Shown here: positions 45,510-56,363 of the stretch, piece after piece
Layout of the letters: each line of letters starts with the position of its first letter
Position numbering within the stretch: the stretch's first letter is position 1
Notes under the pieces: generated by a model
The model's input: only the letters and a program-made list of their open reading frames with translations
Told to the model about the DNA's origin: nothing
The model's database searches: none
DNA from: Gnetum montanum
Taxonomy: Eukaryota; Streptophyta; Gnetopsida; Gnetales; Gnetaceae
Assembly (NCBI GenBank): GCA_015680685.1
Contig: MNCI01022655.1
Location: forward strand, 912,052-976,051
Length of the DNA stretch: 64,000 nt
Reading direction: 5' to 3'
Program-made: the position numbers and the translations under genes

Positions 45510-46421
45510 TTGGACATCCTCACACAGGTCAAACAAGCTCTAAAACAAAAATATACTACACTAGGTTTGTACAACCTATTCATGACATCCATCTCGCATC
45601 GTGAGGCTCTGATTCGCATGTTGACAACGATTCCAATTAATGAAGACATGCCAGTAGAAGAAGAAGCGATCCACTCGGTCATGCTTCCTCCAATAGCCGC
45701 AAGGTCAGAACAACCTCAACTAACCTTTTGCAACAATGCCATTAGGGAAGATCCCGAAGGGGGTCAAGTGACTATGACACTCCTTCTCATCACAATTCGG
45801 GTCAGCCAACACCGGATCCGAAGGGTACACGTTGATGATGGGGCTGCCATGAATATCATCCCCTTCCCCATTGTAGACAAGTTGGGTTTGCTCGACCAGA
45901 TTAAACCCACGATACTATCATGCTAGAGGTCGTTCAATGGGGCACGAGTCATGGTAAAGGGCATAGTTCACATAAACTTTGTAGTAGGGGACCAATTCCC
46001 CACAAACACAACATTCATCGTAGTCGAGGAAATTTCTGTGTTTAACTTGATCTTGGGGAGATCATGGTTAGCACAACCTAGGGCTATCTCCTCACCCATA
46101 CACCAGGAAATCCACATGCCTTACGTAGGCAGAGAAGTGGTGATCCACGATGAAAAAGTAGTAACATAAGTGATCCACAACGTAGGCATGGAAGAAGGCT
46201 TAGAGGTCATAACTTCTAATAACGAAGCACCTATCACAACTTACACTAACTATGTGATAGAAGGGTTGGCTTAGCAAGTCGATCCCCAAAATGAGAATGC
46301 ATGGACTGAGTTGCCCTTCCAAGTGGGAGGTGACGACATTGATGTAGGCCCTAGTGGAGTGCCTCAGCCTTACGTCTCACTCAACCCACATCGGGTCAAG
46401 AAGCAGCTTCACCTAATGTAG
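45510..46421 (+). pseudogene. pro: Element D aspartic protease
   Basis: The only recognisable protease apart from that of A. A 138-codon open frame (45510-45926) holds LLITIRVSQHRIRRVHVDDGAAMNIIP, with the active site as VDDGA. Next come FPIVDKLGLL and, after a stop, VNFVVGDQFPTNTTFIV and FNLILGRSWL (flap and second half). The downstream tail ends HRVKKQLHLM and TAG at 46419-46421. B and F lack this gene, so D-like copies would have had to supply it in trans. Confidence 0.8.
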
Positions 46422-46444
46422 CAACCCCACTGCTTCTTTCCCAC

Positions 46445-46680
46445 ACACTGTTCATGCTTCTACGCTATGGCCTGAAATGGCCTAAAACTAGCAATGTGCA
46501 TTTACGCAATGGATTGAGATGGCCTAAAACTAGCAATTCTACGCTATGGCCTAAAACTAGCAATGGTCAAAAATGGCCTAAAACTAGCATAAGTCACCAG
46601 TAAGCCTTTGTTCAAGTGGTTGATGCATCATCTCTTTAGCATGTTACACAATGGCTTGAAATGGCCTAAAACTAGAACAT
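46445..46680 (+). repeat. Element D hairpin array 1 (between protease and aORF)
   Basis: Six or so units reading GGCCTGAAATGGCCTAAAACTAGCA, with variants such as ACGCTATGGCCTAAAACTAGCA. GGCC arms pair across a GAAAT-like loop. Counterpart of 33265-33525. Confidence 0.8.
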
Positions 46681-46842
46681 GAAAGCATGAACATTTTATA
46701 TAAAATTCATGTATGCAATACACAAGTTAGCGCAAAATCCTCTTGCTTTATTCAAAACTATTTTCTTTCAATGTTTGCAAAATTCATTACAAAAAATTGC
46801 AAAAAATCAAAAATTTCAAATTTTCAAAAAAATCCCATGCGA

Positions 46843-49800
46843 TCATGGGTTGTTCACATCATTTTCTCTTTGCACTCCTACATCATTTCCTTTGCCTGCT
46901 TTGTCCCTCGTCGACTCTTCATTTCCTCCCTCCACGGGCATTGCACCCTACCCTGGGGCCTACATCGTAGGGGTGAAGTGATTAGCTAGGACAACAAATA
47001 CAAAATACAATAGAGCATGAACATAAATATTAATGCAGTAGAAAATGACTAACCTGAGAAGGGCCCATGTCTGTCTCAAAGGTTATTTGGTCTAAACCAA
47101 GCCCGAGGCAACGCCAGACCTCCTCTACCATGATATCTACCCAACGTCTTTTTCCTGGTGTAGCATCTGCTGCAGCAGCTCTCTCCCTTTTGGCAAGTGT
47201 TTATCTTGGTGGCCCCAGAGAAAAGGAGACAATCATAGTCTCCCCTATGAGAAGGGCCACCTTCTAGTTTATAGATTTCATGATTTTGACTTGCTCTTTG
47301 AACCTAGTATAGGCTTCTAAAGCGTCAACGGTGTTTATGAATACTTCATACATAAATGCCTCCACAGCAATGTCTTGATATAAGTTACAATGGGTAGAAT
47401 TTTCCTATTTATACATATATTTATGGTTTCTTTGGGTCTTCCCCCATTCATAAATCTTGGCACTGATGTCTCTTAGATCCTAACACTTCTGGTCTAGTAG
47501 GTCCATCTACATCTACTACTCTATTAGTTCATGGATAATCTTGACATTCTAACACACAACTCTCCAAAACCAAGCGTGGTCTTCCACAGCTATGCACCAG
47601 TCTTCATTGTTAGTGTCGCAAGCCATGATGAACTCGTTCCTCAACTTGAGGTCCTCCACCTTGGCCCTCAAGTTGGCCTCCCTCTACTCTACCTTCTAAG
47701 CTCATTTCCATAGCTCCTCATTGGTAGGCTTGCACTCCCATAGAGAGCGCACCAACTGCAAAGCACATTTGCAAACCACATCGTATGCATGACGAGACAC
47801 CTTTGTCACTTCCAGTGGGAATGTGGACACAACACTGACTTTCAAATGTTGTGTCAGGTCCCACTTAAGTCAAGAAGGTACCATGACACAAAGAATACAC
47901 CAATTACATTAGCATAGCACAATTAGATTATGCAAGAAATTTTACCATAACAACATGAGAGTGGACGAAACTACTACTTACCTACTTCAGGGTCCACCTG
48001 CTGAAGGTGATTAATCATGTCATCAAAAATCCCTTGCATAAACACGAATTTGTTGGGGATTTTAGCCTAGGACCCCACATGAACCAGAGGGGGTCCTGTG
48101 GCATCGGCAATAGCACTTATTGCATAACCAAACATGTTAGAAATGACCAAAATGGACTATGACAAGGTAGAAATATTGCAAAACTCACCAGCGTCTGATT
48201 GTGGTCTCACTTCTGGCTAAGGAAAAATGATGACTGAAGCCTGGCCAAAGGTTCCTCCCAGGTCCCTATGAACCTCCTTTTCATGTGCTGGTGCCTTTCC
48301 TTTAAGGATACTAGCATATTTTTTATTCAAGGGAGGCTCCCCCTAATCAGTAGGAGGGTTCTCCCTAATAACAAGAGCCCCTAACTTAATGGCAAGAGCT
48401 CTCTACCTTTTGACCAGGATCCTTTTCTCTGAGATTGGGGCCCCCATGTCTTCATTCGTCATCCCTGTCCTAAGGGCTGACACCTCTTCGTCACCTTCTT
48501 CTTCTTCCTCTTTTTCTTCTGATGATCAAAAAATGCATTTGCATTAGCTCAAAGCAACTTAGCCTAAGAAAGATGCTATGCTATGCTACGCCATCTAGTG
48601 TAGCATAGTCTAGCTGACTACAACAAACCAATCATTTAACAAAAGCACTTACCAATAGGGGGTTGCATCCTTTGCATTTTAAGCTGTAGTCTTCGTCGCT
48701 CCTCTTCCTTGGTGTGAAGGGTTTCACCAATCGGAGGAGCCCTCTTTCACCACAACTTACTAGCCACAGTCTTAGCCATGAGACGTTCACCCCGTGACAT
48801 GCTACTGTCCATGGTGGGGGGTGTCTCTCCCACGCTGTCCTAGTCATGAATCTTGCAAGCCACTCGATCCTTCGTCGTTACAGAAAATGACTCCCCAATT
48901 ACTTATGGGGGATCCTAGGCCTAGATGGTCTAAAAAATTTGGCAAATCCAAGGTCTGGAAATCTCGTCATGATTTCACACAACCTAGCCTCCTTTCTCCT
49001 GAACCACCAAGAACTCCACGAAGTGCTTAAGATAACCTATGTAGAAGGTGTAATGGATGTTGGAACGGGACTCTGTTTTCATACGGCGTCCCAAGATTTT
49101 AGCCCACAAGCCTTTACACAGGGACTCGCCCCAGTTGTAATGGGTCTCCTCCTCCATAACCTCATGCATTATCCAGGCCTACTCGAGCCCTAGAACCATT
49201 CCCTAGATGAGCAGTTGTGGAAATGCATGAGCACAGAAAATAGGGTAAATCTCCTTGGTAGGTACTTTTCTAAGCTTATCCATAGGGAGCCCCTTGCACT
49301 CCTTGGTGAGCACCTACCACTCCTAAATGTCCTTCTTCTATAGGGTCAACTCCGTCTTGGATTTTGATCCTATCAGAATGCCTTTGGTAAGGACACCGAA
49401 TACATCCACGAACAACTAGTCATTGATGTCAATAACCACCCACACGCCATGCATGCATAGGTGAAAGTAGACTGTTAGCATTAGGCCAGTACGACTAGCA
49501 TTGTACAAACACAGTAGAACAAGGCTACAAAAAAATTCACCCTCCAAGACAATAGATAGTTCCCTGAGTGTTCTAGAAGCACATCATCATAAAATGTGCA
49601 AGGAACAATGTGTTGAAATGGTGATAGCAACTATACTCGGGCATATCCCAGATCCAGGCCAAACACCTTAACGTTGTTGGGTGTTGACTGGATCCTTCTC
49701 CCTACCCGCTCGTGATTGCCTCGTCAGTCAAAAACCTTAGAATGCCTTAGCTCTCCCTAGGAAAAATAGCTTCTATTATGCCGGCCACCTCCTCCTCCTC

Positions 49801-50627
49801 TAGGAGGACCAAATGATCATGCTAAAGTGGTCAAGGAGGAATTTTAGGAAGCCCTGTGCTCCTTGAACCAGACCCCTCACTCTCCCATATGTATCTGGGG
49901 AGGAGGAGCATTAGCCATAGGTCTGCTCACATGACATAGGACCCCTCTAATTTCCAAAATAATCAGCCTGGGCCTTAGTCCCACCCTGCACAACATAATC
50001 AACAAATTTTAGGATCATATCTAAGGGCAATACATGTGCAATGTAGCAACGCCTAGCAAGTCATGCATATAGCGTAGCATAACCCTCTACCCGCACATAG
50101 TGTAGCAAGGCCATGAAAGCCTAGCAAGAACATGAAAATAGCCTAGCGTAGCAACAAAATAATTGAAAGCATGCCCTAACAAAGCATGTGTCGCACCATC
50201 TTATCGCACATGACCTAGCCCTCCTAAAGATCCTACGTTACGCCACATGAAGGTCAAGAAACTTAAACTACCCCATCCCCCACCATTATGACAACTGCGG
50301 CTGTGGCGGTTTTAGCAGCCTTGCATGCAACTATGGCGTAACATTTATGCATTTTCCATGACCAAAATGGTGACAACGGTGATGCAAAGGCCAAAATGAC
50401 ATGACCACAGAAAATAAAGGCAACTAAGAATGGATTCAAAATGAATAGGACACAAAATGAAAGCAAAGAATAATAGAAGACACAAAACGAAAAGGTGAAG
50501 AGAACATAGTAACCTACTGGGTCAACGGCATGCTCTTCCACGCTACAACGCGTGCTTGTGTCACATGCCCCAAGGTTTTCTTCATCTCCTCAAATTTTGT
50601 AAGCACCAAATGAATCTTAGGAGCCAT
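46843..50627 (-). pseudogene. Element D antisense gene (aORF)
   Basis: The only uninterrupted full-length copy. Exon 1: MAPKIHLVLTKFEEMKK (ATG at 50627). HAD-like exon (49985 down to about 49550): LIILEIRGVL, VWFKEH, then after a frameshift GFLKFLLDHFSMIIWSS. Middle exon (49460-48650): KEIYPIFCAHAFPQLL, EVMEEETHYNWGESLCKGL, NIHYTFYIGYLKHFVEFLVVQ and QRMQPPIGK. Acidic exon (48530-48000), containing EEEEEGDEEVSA and IPNKFVFMQGIFDD. A diverged exon region follows at 47030-47880. The acidic tail exon GGNEES...NNP ends at TGA 46843-46845. Donor GT and acceptor AG signals flank most blocks. In motif I the catalytic Asp is Glu. The gene has its own TATA box (50777). Function unknown; not a retroviral env or gag. 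Confidence 0.62.
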
Positions 50628-50776
50628 TGTCTTGCTTGCAGATTTACCCTCTTCACTGTAAAAACTCACCTTGTTAGTTGTTAGCACAATTGCTTCGTGC
50701 TCCGAAATCACCTTGTGCTCCAATGTGGCCTCTGCACTCTTACGATGAGAATGGAAAAATTACCAGGGTTTAGTCC

Positions 50777-50785
50777 CTATTTATG
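50777..50785 (-). promoter_or_regulatory. Putative TATA box of the antisense gene, element D
   Basis: CATAAATAG on the minus strand (one base off TATAAATAG), followed by GGACTAAACCCTGGTAA, nearly the same as B at 14678-14702. The start codon follows about 155 bases later, again as in B. Confidence 0.6.
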
Positions 50786-50949
50786 GTCATAATAATAAGA
50801 TGGGGAAACTTGCCACTCTCTCTCTCTGATTAATGTAGAGAGCGTCGTACAGCGTAGCATGCTAGCCACGACATCGTAGCATTGTTAGCATTAAAGCCTT
50901 GACCTGCTTCAAGTCAAGTATTTGCTTTTTTGAAAATATAAAATAATTT

Positions 50950-51450
50950 TTTTTTGGTTACAAGTCCAAAAAGATCTTAAACTAGCAATCTTAGCAATCC
51001 CAGCACGATCGGTCCGAAAAGACCTTAAACTAGCAATCCTAGCATAGTTGCTCCTCTAACACTCCGAAAAGACCCTAAACTAGTAGTTTTAGCCTGTCAC
51101 ATTTGCAGTCCGCAATGATGTTAAAATAACAATACCACATTTTTACATGGGCAGTTTTTGCATCTTCTTCCACATTGGCAGTGTTGCAATTTCTAGCAAT
51201 TTCGTGTCTTCATGTTAGCAGTTCATATTTTTGCATTAATGGTTTTCCACTTCTCATACCCGTAGTTGCCCGTTTCGCATACTATCATTTTGCATGTTAC
51301 AATTTGGTAGTCTAAAATGACACTAAACTAGCAGTTTGGCATTTTCATATCAATAGTTTCACAGCTTCACAGTTTGCATCAGCAGTTTTACACCTTTAGT
51401 AGTTCTACACTCTTGTGCCTTGGCAGTCCGCCATGACCTTTAACTCGCAA
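50950..51450 (+). repeat. Element D hairpin array 2 (between aORF and pol)
   Basis: Units such as GGTCCGAAAAGACCTTAAAC followed by TAGCA (about 51012), CTCCGAAAAGACCCTAAAC and AGTCCAAAAAGATCTTAAAC. Further on are decayed units with AGTCCGCAATGA and AGTCTAAAATGAC. The GGTC/GACC stem is clear in the best copies. Confidence 0.72.
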
Positions 51451-51570
51451 ACTTTCAATCTTTACATCATCACACTTCACGAGTTGCATCATGTCACTAT
51501 TTTGCAAATTTTTGTTACACACAATCTTTGTTGACAGACACCTCTTAACCAGGCTTTTATCTTATGTTGG

Positions 51571-53150
51571 TAGGTCAAGCAAGAGATGGAAATCCATTGT
51601 GACCTCTCCAAGCCCTTAATGTTAGCAGGTCCATAGGGCAAGCTCGCGAGAGAGTTGGACCCCAACATGATCGATTAGGGGCCAACCACAACTAGCATTA
51701 TAGTAGCCTTAGAAGCATCCCTAGACTAGCTCGAGCATCTAGTCCAAACCCTAGACTTAGAGGCCGAGGATGTGACTGAGGATCCTTTCATCGAGAAGCG
51801 TGTGACCATGTCAAAGGGGAAGATGAAAATGCTAGAACTCAGCTCCCTCCTAGACATGTAGATGCACAACAACGTAGCCAAGATTCTGCATGATAATATC
51901 AACATCTTTGCATGGTTGTACAATGACATGCCAGGTCTGGATCCCCAGCTGATACAACACAACATCATCCTAGACCCACGCATAAATCCAGTCAAGCAAA
52001 AGGCTCACAAGGTTAAGCCGAAAATCACACTAGCCGTGAGGAATGAAATCACCAAGCTATACCAAGACAGTTTCATCCATGCGGTTGATTACTCAGAGTG
52101 GGTATCCAACATTGTTGTAGTTTCGAAGAAAATAGGAGGATTACAGATCTATATAGAATTCTGAGATCTAAACAAGGAAACGATCAAGGATAACTTCCCA
52201 CTTCCAACCATCGATCAGCTCATTGACACCATGGCTAGCCATGCTCTGCTATCCTTCATGGATGGTTTCTCCGGATACAACCAAATCTACATTAACCCAG
52301 AGCATCAGCTGTCAACAACCTTCATGACCCCATGGGGGACCTTCTACTACACCATGATGCCCTTCAGGCTCAAGAATGCTGGAGCAACCTACTAGTGAAC
52401 TATGACCTACATTTTCATGTGACCATATCCTAGAAACATTAAATGACTACATGGATGATATAGCAGTCAAGTCCAAAGAGGCAGTTGATCACCCATGCGA
52501 TCTAGGAGTAGTCCTCAAGCGTTGCCAAATGCACGACTTACGCCTCAATCCTAAGAAGTGTATCTTTAGGGTGAAAATCAGACGCATGTTAGGGTTCATA
52601 GTATCAGAGGCTAGAATATGGGTGGACCCTAACAAAGTCAAGGCCATCGTCAACATGGCTCCTCCCACAAACCTCAAAGAGATACGTGGTTTGCAAGGTA
52701 GGGTCTAGTTCATTCAAAGGTTTATAGCAAGGTTGACTGACAAGTTACATCCCATGAAAAATATTCTAAAGAAAGGGATTAACTTCAAGTGGACAACCCA
52801 TTTTCAAAAAGCCTTTGATGACCTGAAGAAGGAACTCTCACACCTCCCGATTATGCATCCGCCACAAAGGGATAAACCCTTGTTTATCTACCTCGCCACC
52901 TCTGACACATCTGTCATGGCACTGCTATGTTAGAAAGGAGATGATGGTTCTGAGATACTAGTGTATTATTTGAACCACATACTAATAGCACATGAGGAAA
53001 AATACAACGAAGTGAAGAGAAATTTCCTTGCCTTAGTGTTCATACTAAAAAAGTGAAGGCATTACGTAATCCGTAGCACAACCAACATCATTTGCAAAAG
53101 TAATATACTTCGGGAAATCACTAAAAACCTATAAAAAAGTAGCAAGATAG
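51571..53150 (+). pseudogene. Element D reverse transcriptase and RNase H
   Basis: A pre-RT segment (51571-51950) ends FAWLYNDMPGLDPQL. RT follows: AVRNEITKLYQDSFIHAVDY, WVSNIVVVSKK, DNFPLPTIDQLIDT, FSGYNQI, TFMTPWGTFYYTMMPF and catalytic YMDDIAVKSKE at about 52447-52475. The thumb has PKKCIFRVKIRRMLGFIVSE and VDPNKVKAIVNMAPP. RNase H begins KPLFIYLATSDTSVMALLC (52875). It then decays (SHALIAHEEKYNEV-like, KKWRHYV) to about 53150. Copies DNA from element RNA when intact; stops and small deletions are present. Confidence 0.87.
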
Positions 53151-53334
53151 CCCAATGGAAGGAAATAATCACAGAGTTTGATTTACACTATGTAAGTCAA
53201 TCATCGACAAAGGGTTAGGCCATAGCAACCCAACTCATGGCTTCGCCAATTGATGACCAGGTAACCATAGACCCCGAATTCCTAGAGGATCACGTTAGCA
53301 ATATTAACGTTGTCCCATCGCATTTCAAAGACAC

Positions 53335-53720
53335 TTTACACTTTGATGGTGCCTAAAACATGCGAGGAGGTAGCACCACTACCATCATCATGTTCCCTTC
53401 TAGGGAAATGTAGCCATTTGCATATTATTTTATGTTCCCTTGCACCAACAATGTGGCAGAGTATGAGGGGTTACTTAGAGGCCTCTTAACTACCTGAGCA
53501 TTGCACATAAAACACTTGGCAATCTACGGAGATTCACAACTAGTTGTGAATAAAATCACCAAGGTCTACACCTGCAAGGCTACACACTTGCAACCCTACT
53601 ACGACCTAGCAAAAACCTTGCTTAAGTAATTTGCAACCATAGATGTTCAACATGTGCCACATAATGAGAACACTGTGGCAGATGCCTTAGCTACCCTTGC
53701 GTTAAACATTCCATCACATT
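53335..53720 (+). pseudogene. Element D second (archaeal-type-like) RNase H
   Basis: LHFDGA (53337), CTNNVAEYEGLLRGLL, AIYGDSQLVVNKI and HNENTVADALATLAL give the D-E-D-D set of the extra RNase H. It is preceded by LMASPIDDQ and followed by ATDT.EWYANIKTYLQH leading into integrase. Confidence 0.83.
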
Positions 53721-53859
53721 CCTTGGCAAACCTGCCAACCTTAATTATATAATGCACAAAGCCTATCACTCAGGTGGAACATGTGGCCTTTGTTAGTGCT
53801 ACGGATACCTAGGAGTGGTATGCCAACATTAAAACTTATCTACAACATGGAGAACCCCT

Positions 53860-55039
53860 AGGTGGATTGAAATCTACCCAGAGAGATGCAATCCGTAAGC
53901 ATGCCCAGCAATACATGCTCATGGAAAATGATGCCCTATGCCAACGTTCCTACGATGGCATATTGCTAGCATGCGTGGGTAGGGAGCAAGCACAGAAGGT
54001 AGTTAATGAGGGGCATGAGGGGCTATGCGGTGGAAACATAGCACCCAAGGCTATGGCTATGAAAATTAGATGCCTATTGAGCGTGACTGCCTGTTGATAG
54101 TTAAGACATGCGACATGTGACAAAGATACACAAATCTCATATATGTAGCACCTACAAACCTGCACCCAACGCAAATCACGTGGCCCTTCCAATGATGGGG
54201 ATTAGACCTCATAGGGAATATCATGCCTAAGTCCTCCACAGGGCATAGTTTCATTATCACCATCACTGAGTACTTTACCAAGTGGGTGGAAGCTATCCTC
54301 CTGAGGAAGACGACATCTCAACAAATCTATCATTTCATCCTGGACAACATCGTAACCAAATTCAGGCTCCCAATGACTATTGTGACCAACAATGGGCCAC
54401 AGTTCAGCAGTACAGAAACCCAAACCTTCTGCAATAATCTAGGAATTAAGTAATCATTCTCTTCCGCCTATTATCCGTAGTAGAAAGGGTAGGAAAAGGC
54501 TACAAATAAGTCCATCATCAACTTTTTGAAGTGGATGCTTAATAATAGCAAGAGGCGGTGGCACGAGAAACTCCTCTATGTTCTATGGGCCTACCAGACG
54601 ATGTGTAGGACCACGACAAGTAAGACTCCTTACAGCCTTATTTATGGATTTGAAGTTGTGTTGTCTCTTGATTCGTAGGTACCATCACTCTGGATGATCC
54701 TCGCAGATGTTGTGAGCAAATCCCAGAACAATGAGTTGTAGACCATCAACCTCAACTCAATAGAAGAGGAGCACGTGTAGACGCTGAGATGCATCGAGTA
54801 CTACCAAAGCAAGCAGTAGCAGAAGCACCATGTAGACCCACATCAATGGCTAGTGTGGAAGGGAGACCTCATCCTCAAGGTCTTCTGTGAGCATGTGAGA
54901 AAATTCTCAGCCAACTGGGAAGGTCCTTATGTGGTCACTAAATCCTTCAGGAATGGAGCCTTCAAGACTGGCAGACATAGGCGACAATGAGTTCACCAAC
55001 CCAGTGAATCTCTCGTACCTTAAGACGTACTACGTCTGA
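53860..55039 (+). pseudogene. Element D integrase
   Basis: An open N-terminal piece (53867-54097) reads GREQAQKVVNEGHEGLCGGNIAPKAM, where the second zinc-binding His is Asn. The C-x-x-C pair is decayed (CDTSHV-type region). The core has DLIGNIMPKSSTGHSF, ITEYFTKWVEAILLRKTTS and TNNGPQFSSTETQTF (catalytic Asp to Asn). The C-terminal domain has GDLILKVF, NWEGPYVVTKSFRNGAFK and a last SYLKTYYV before TGA 55037-55039. Frameshifts and stops interrupt it. Confidence 0.85.
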
Positions 55040-55059
55040 AGCACAACGGTAGCCACCAC

Positions 55060-55345
55060 CATTCGCTATGATGATAAACTAGCAACAATAGCAAGCACCG
55101 TACACAATGATGTTAAAATAGTGGCAATGAGTAGCATCTAAAATGAAGTTAAAATAGTAGCACCGAGAAGCATCTGTAGCAACGTTAAACTAGCGGCCTC
55201 AAGCATCATTTTCTATGATGAAAAACTAGCATAGCTCATCCACTATGACATTAAATTGGCATGTACAATCTGCCAAGACCTTAAACTATCACAGTGGTCT
55301 GCAGGGACCTTAAACCAGCACATGGTCTACCAAGAACTTAAACTG
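55060..55345 (+). repeat. Element D hairpin array 3 (after integrase)
   Basis: Seven or eight units spaced 30-45 bases apart. Examples are ATCAT-TTTCT-ATGAT followed by GAAAAACTAGCA (about 55207), GGTC-TGCAGG-GACC followed by TTAAACCAGCA (about 55293) and GGTCTACCAAGAACTTAAACT. Stems differ but pair. Confidence 0.7.
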
Positions 55346-56349
55346 GGTTCACGTTGCATCCTTAGCATCCACCAACACCAAATACACATTAAACGAGTGG
55401 GCATGATGCCGACCTGTGGGTGGGTCGTCGTAGTTGCAGAATGTAGTTCATGACATAATGGGAATGCAGTCTAGGACACATGTGACATTGCCACCCTTGG
55501 CATCATGCTGACCCTTCAGAGATGTTGTATGACATCACAATGGTCCTCTAGACCTACTGTCGCCACGACCCATTGCCCTGACGGTAGTTCCTTGGCTAGT
55601 TCCCGCAGCTAGATTTCTGGAAGTATTATGGCCTAACCATAATATTGTTATCCTCCAACTCCCTGCCAATGCCTCAGCTTGCTCAACATTTAGCTATGTG
55701 GTAGCTGATCCCATAGCTGAACTGAGAATGCATGTCTTTGACAGGGATTCCAGAGCATCCACACTCATAGCAACTCTTGGTGCCTTCGAGGCTAGCTCCT
55801 CCATGCTGATGTTTCCAAGGCCATTGCTAGCCTTCTTGCTTTGGACATCGCACACTAGTGATGATTCCCAATAGTGTCAAAAATACCAGCAATTAGAAAG
55901 ACCTGCCCTCGAGGGAATGGCTTGCAACAGTACTAAATGCTACTGTGTCACGAGGCGAGTGCCTTGGCTCGTTTAGCTACTTTAAAGTGCAAATTCCAGG
56001 ACTTGCGTGACACAACTCACCATATGGAAAGCATCTGTAGGCAGGTCAAAACCCTTCACAGATGGAACAGAACTCATCCTACGAAGGAAACACCTATCCT
56101 ACAAGAGGTTGAAGAACAGCTCCAACCAAAGATGAAAATGTGAACGAGCCCCTCATAAGCACTCTGATGAGGGACTCTGCTAAACATCATCTTTTCTCTG
56201 TGCCTTAACCTTTTCAAAACCAATGCAACACTCCCAAGTTCATCCAAGCGACGTATCGACACTCACTGATAAACAACCTCAACAATTTGCCTGCTATGGT
56301 GTTTCGTATTCTTTGTTAACATCTATCGATCTTGTTCTCCATATGTCAA
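55346..56349 (+). other. Element D 3' region
   Basis: Mostly unrecognised. The stretch 55541-55870 reads without stops for about 110 codons on the plus strand (PWLVPAARFLEVLWP, NHNIVILQLPA, AELRMHVFDRDSRAS, PLLAFLLWTSHTSDD) and is conserved in B at 9500-9830. The opposite strand is also nearly open. The last 150 bases before the polypurine tract are shared with B and F. Confidence 0.4.
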
Positions 56350-56363
56350 CAAAGAGGGGCCAA
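56350..56363 (+). other. Polypurine tract of element D
   Basis: CAAAGAGGGGCCAA immediately before TGAAACACCCC of the 3' LTR. Confidence 0.88.

Noticed and set aside
46843-50627. Envelope-like gene
   Set aside because: It is on the opposite strand, has exon-intron structure and acidic/coiled-coil content, and shows no signal peptide or transmembrane segment.
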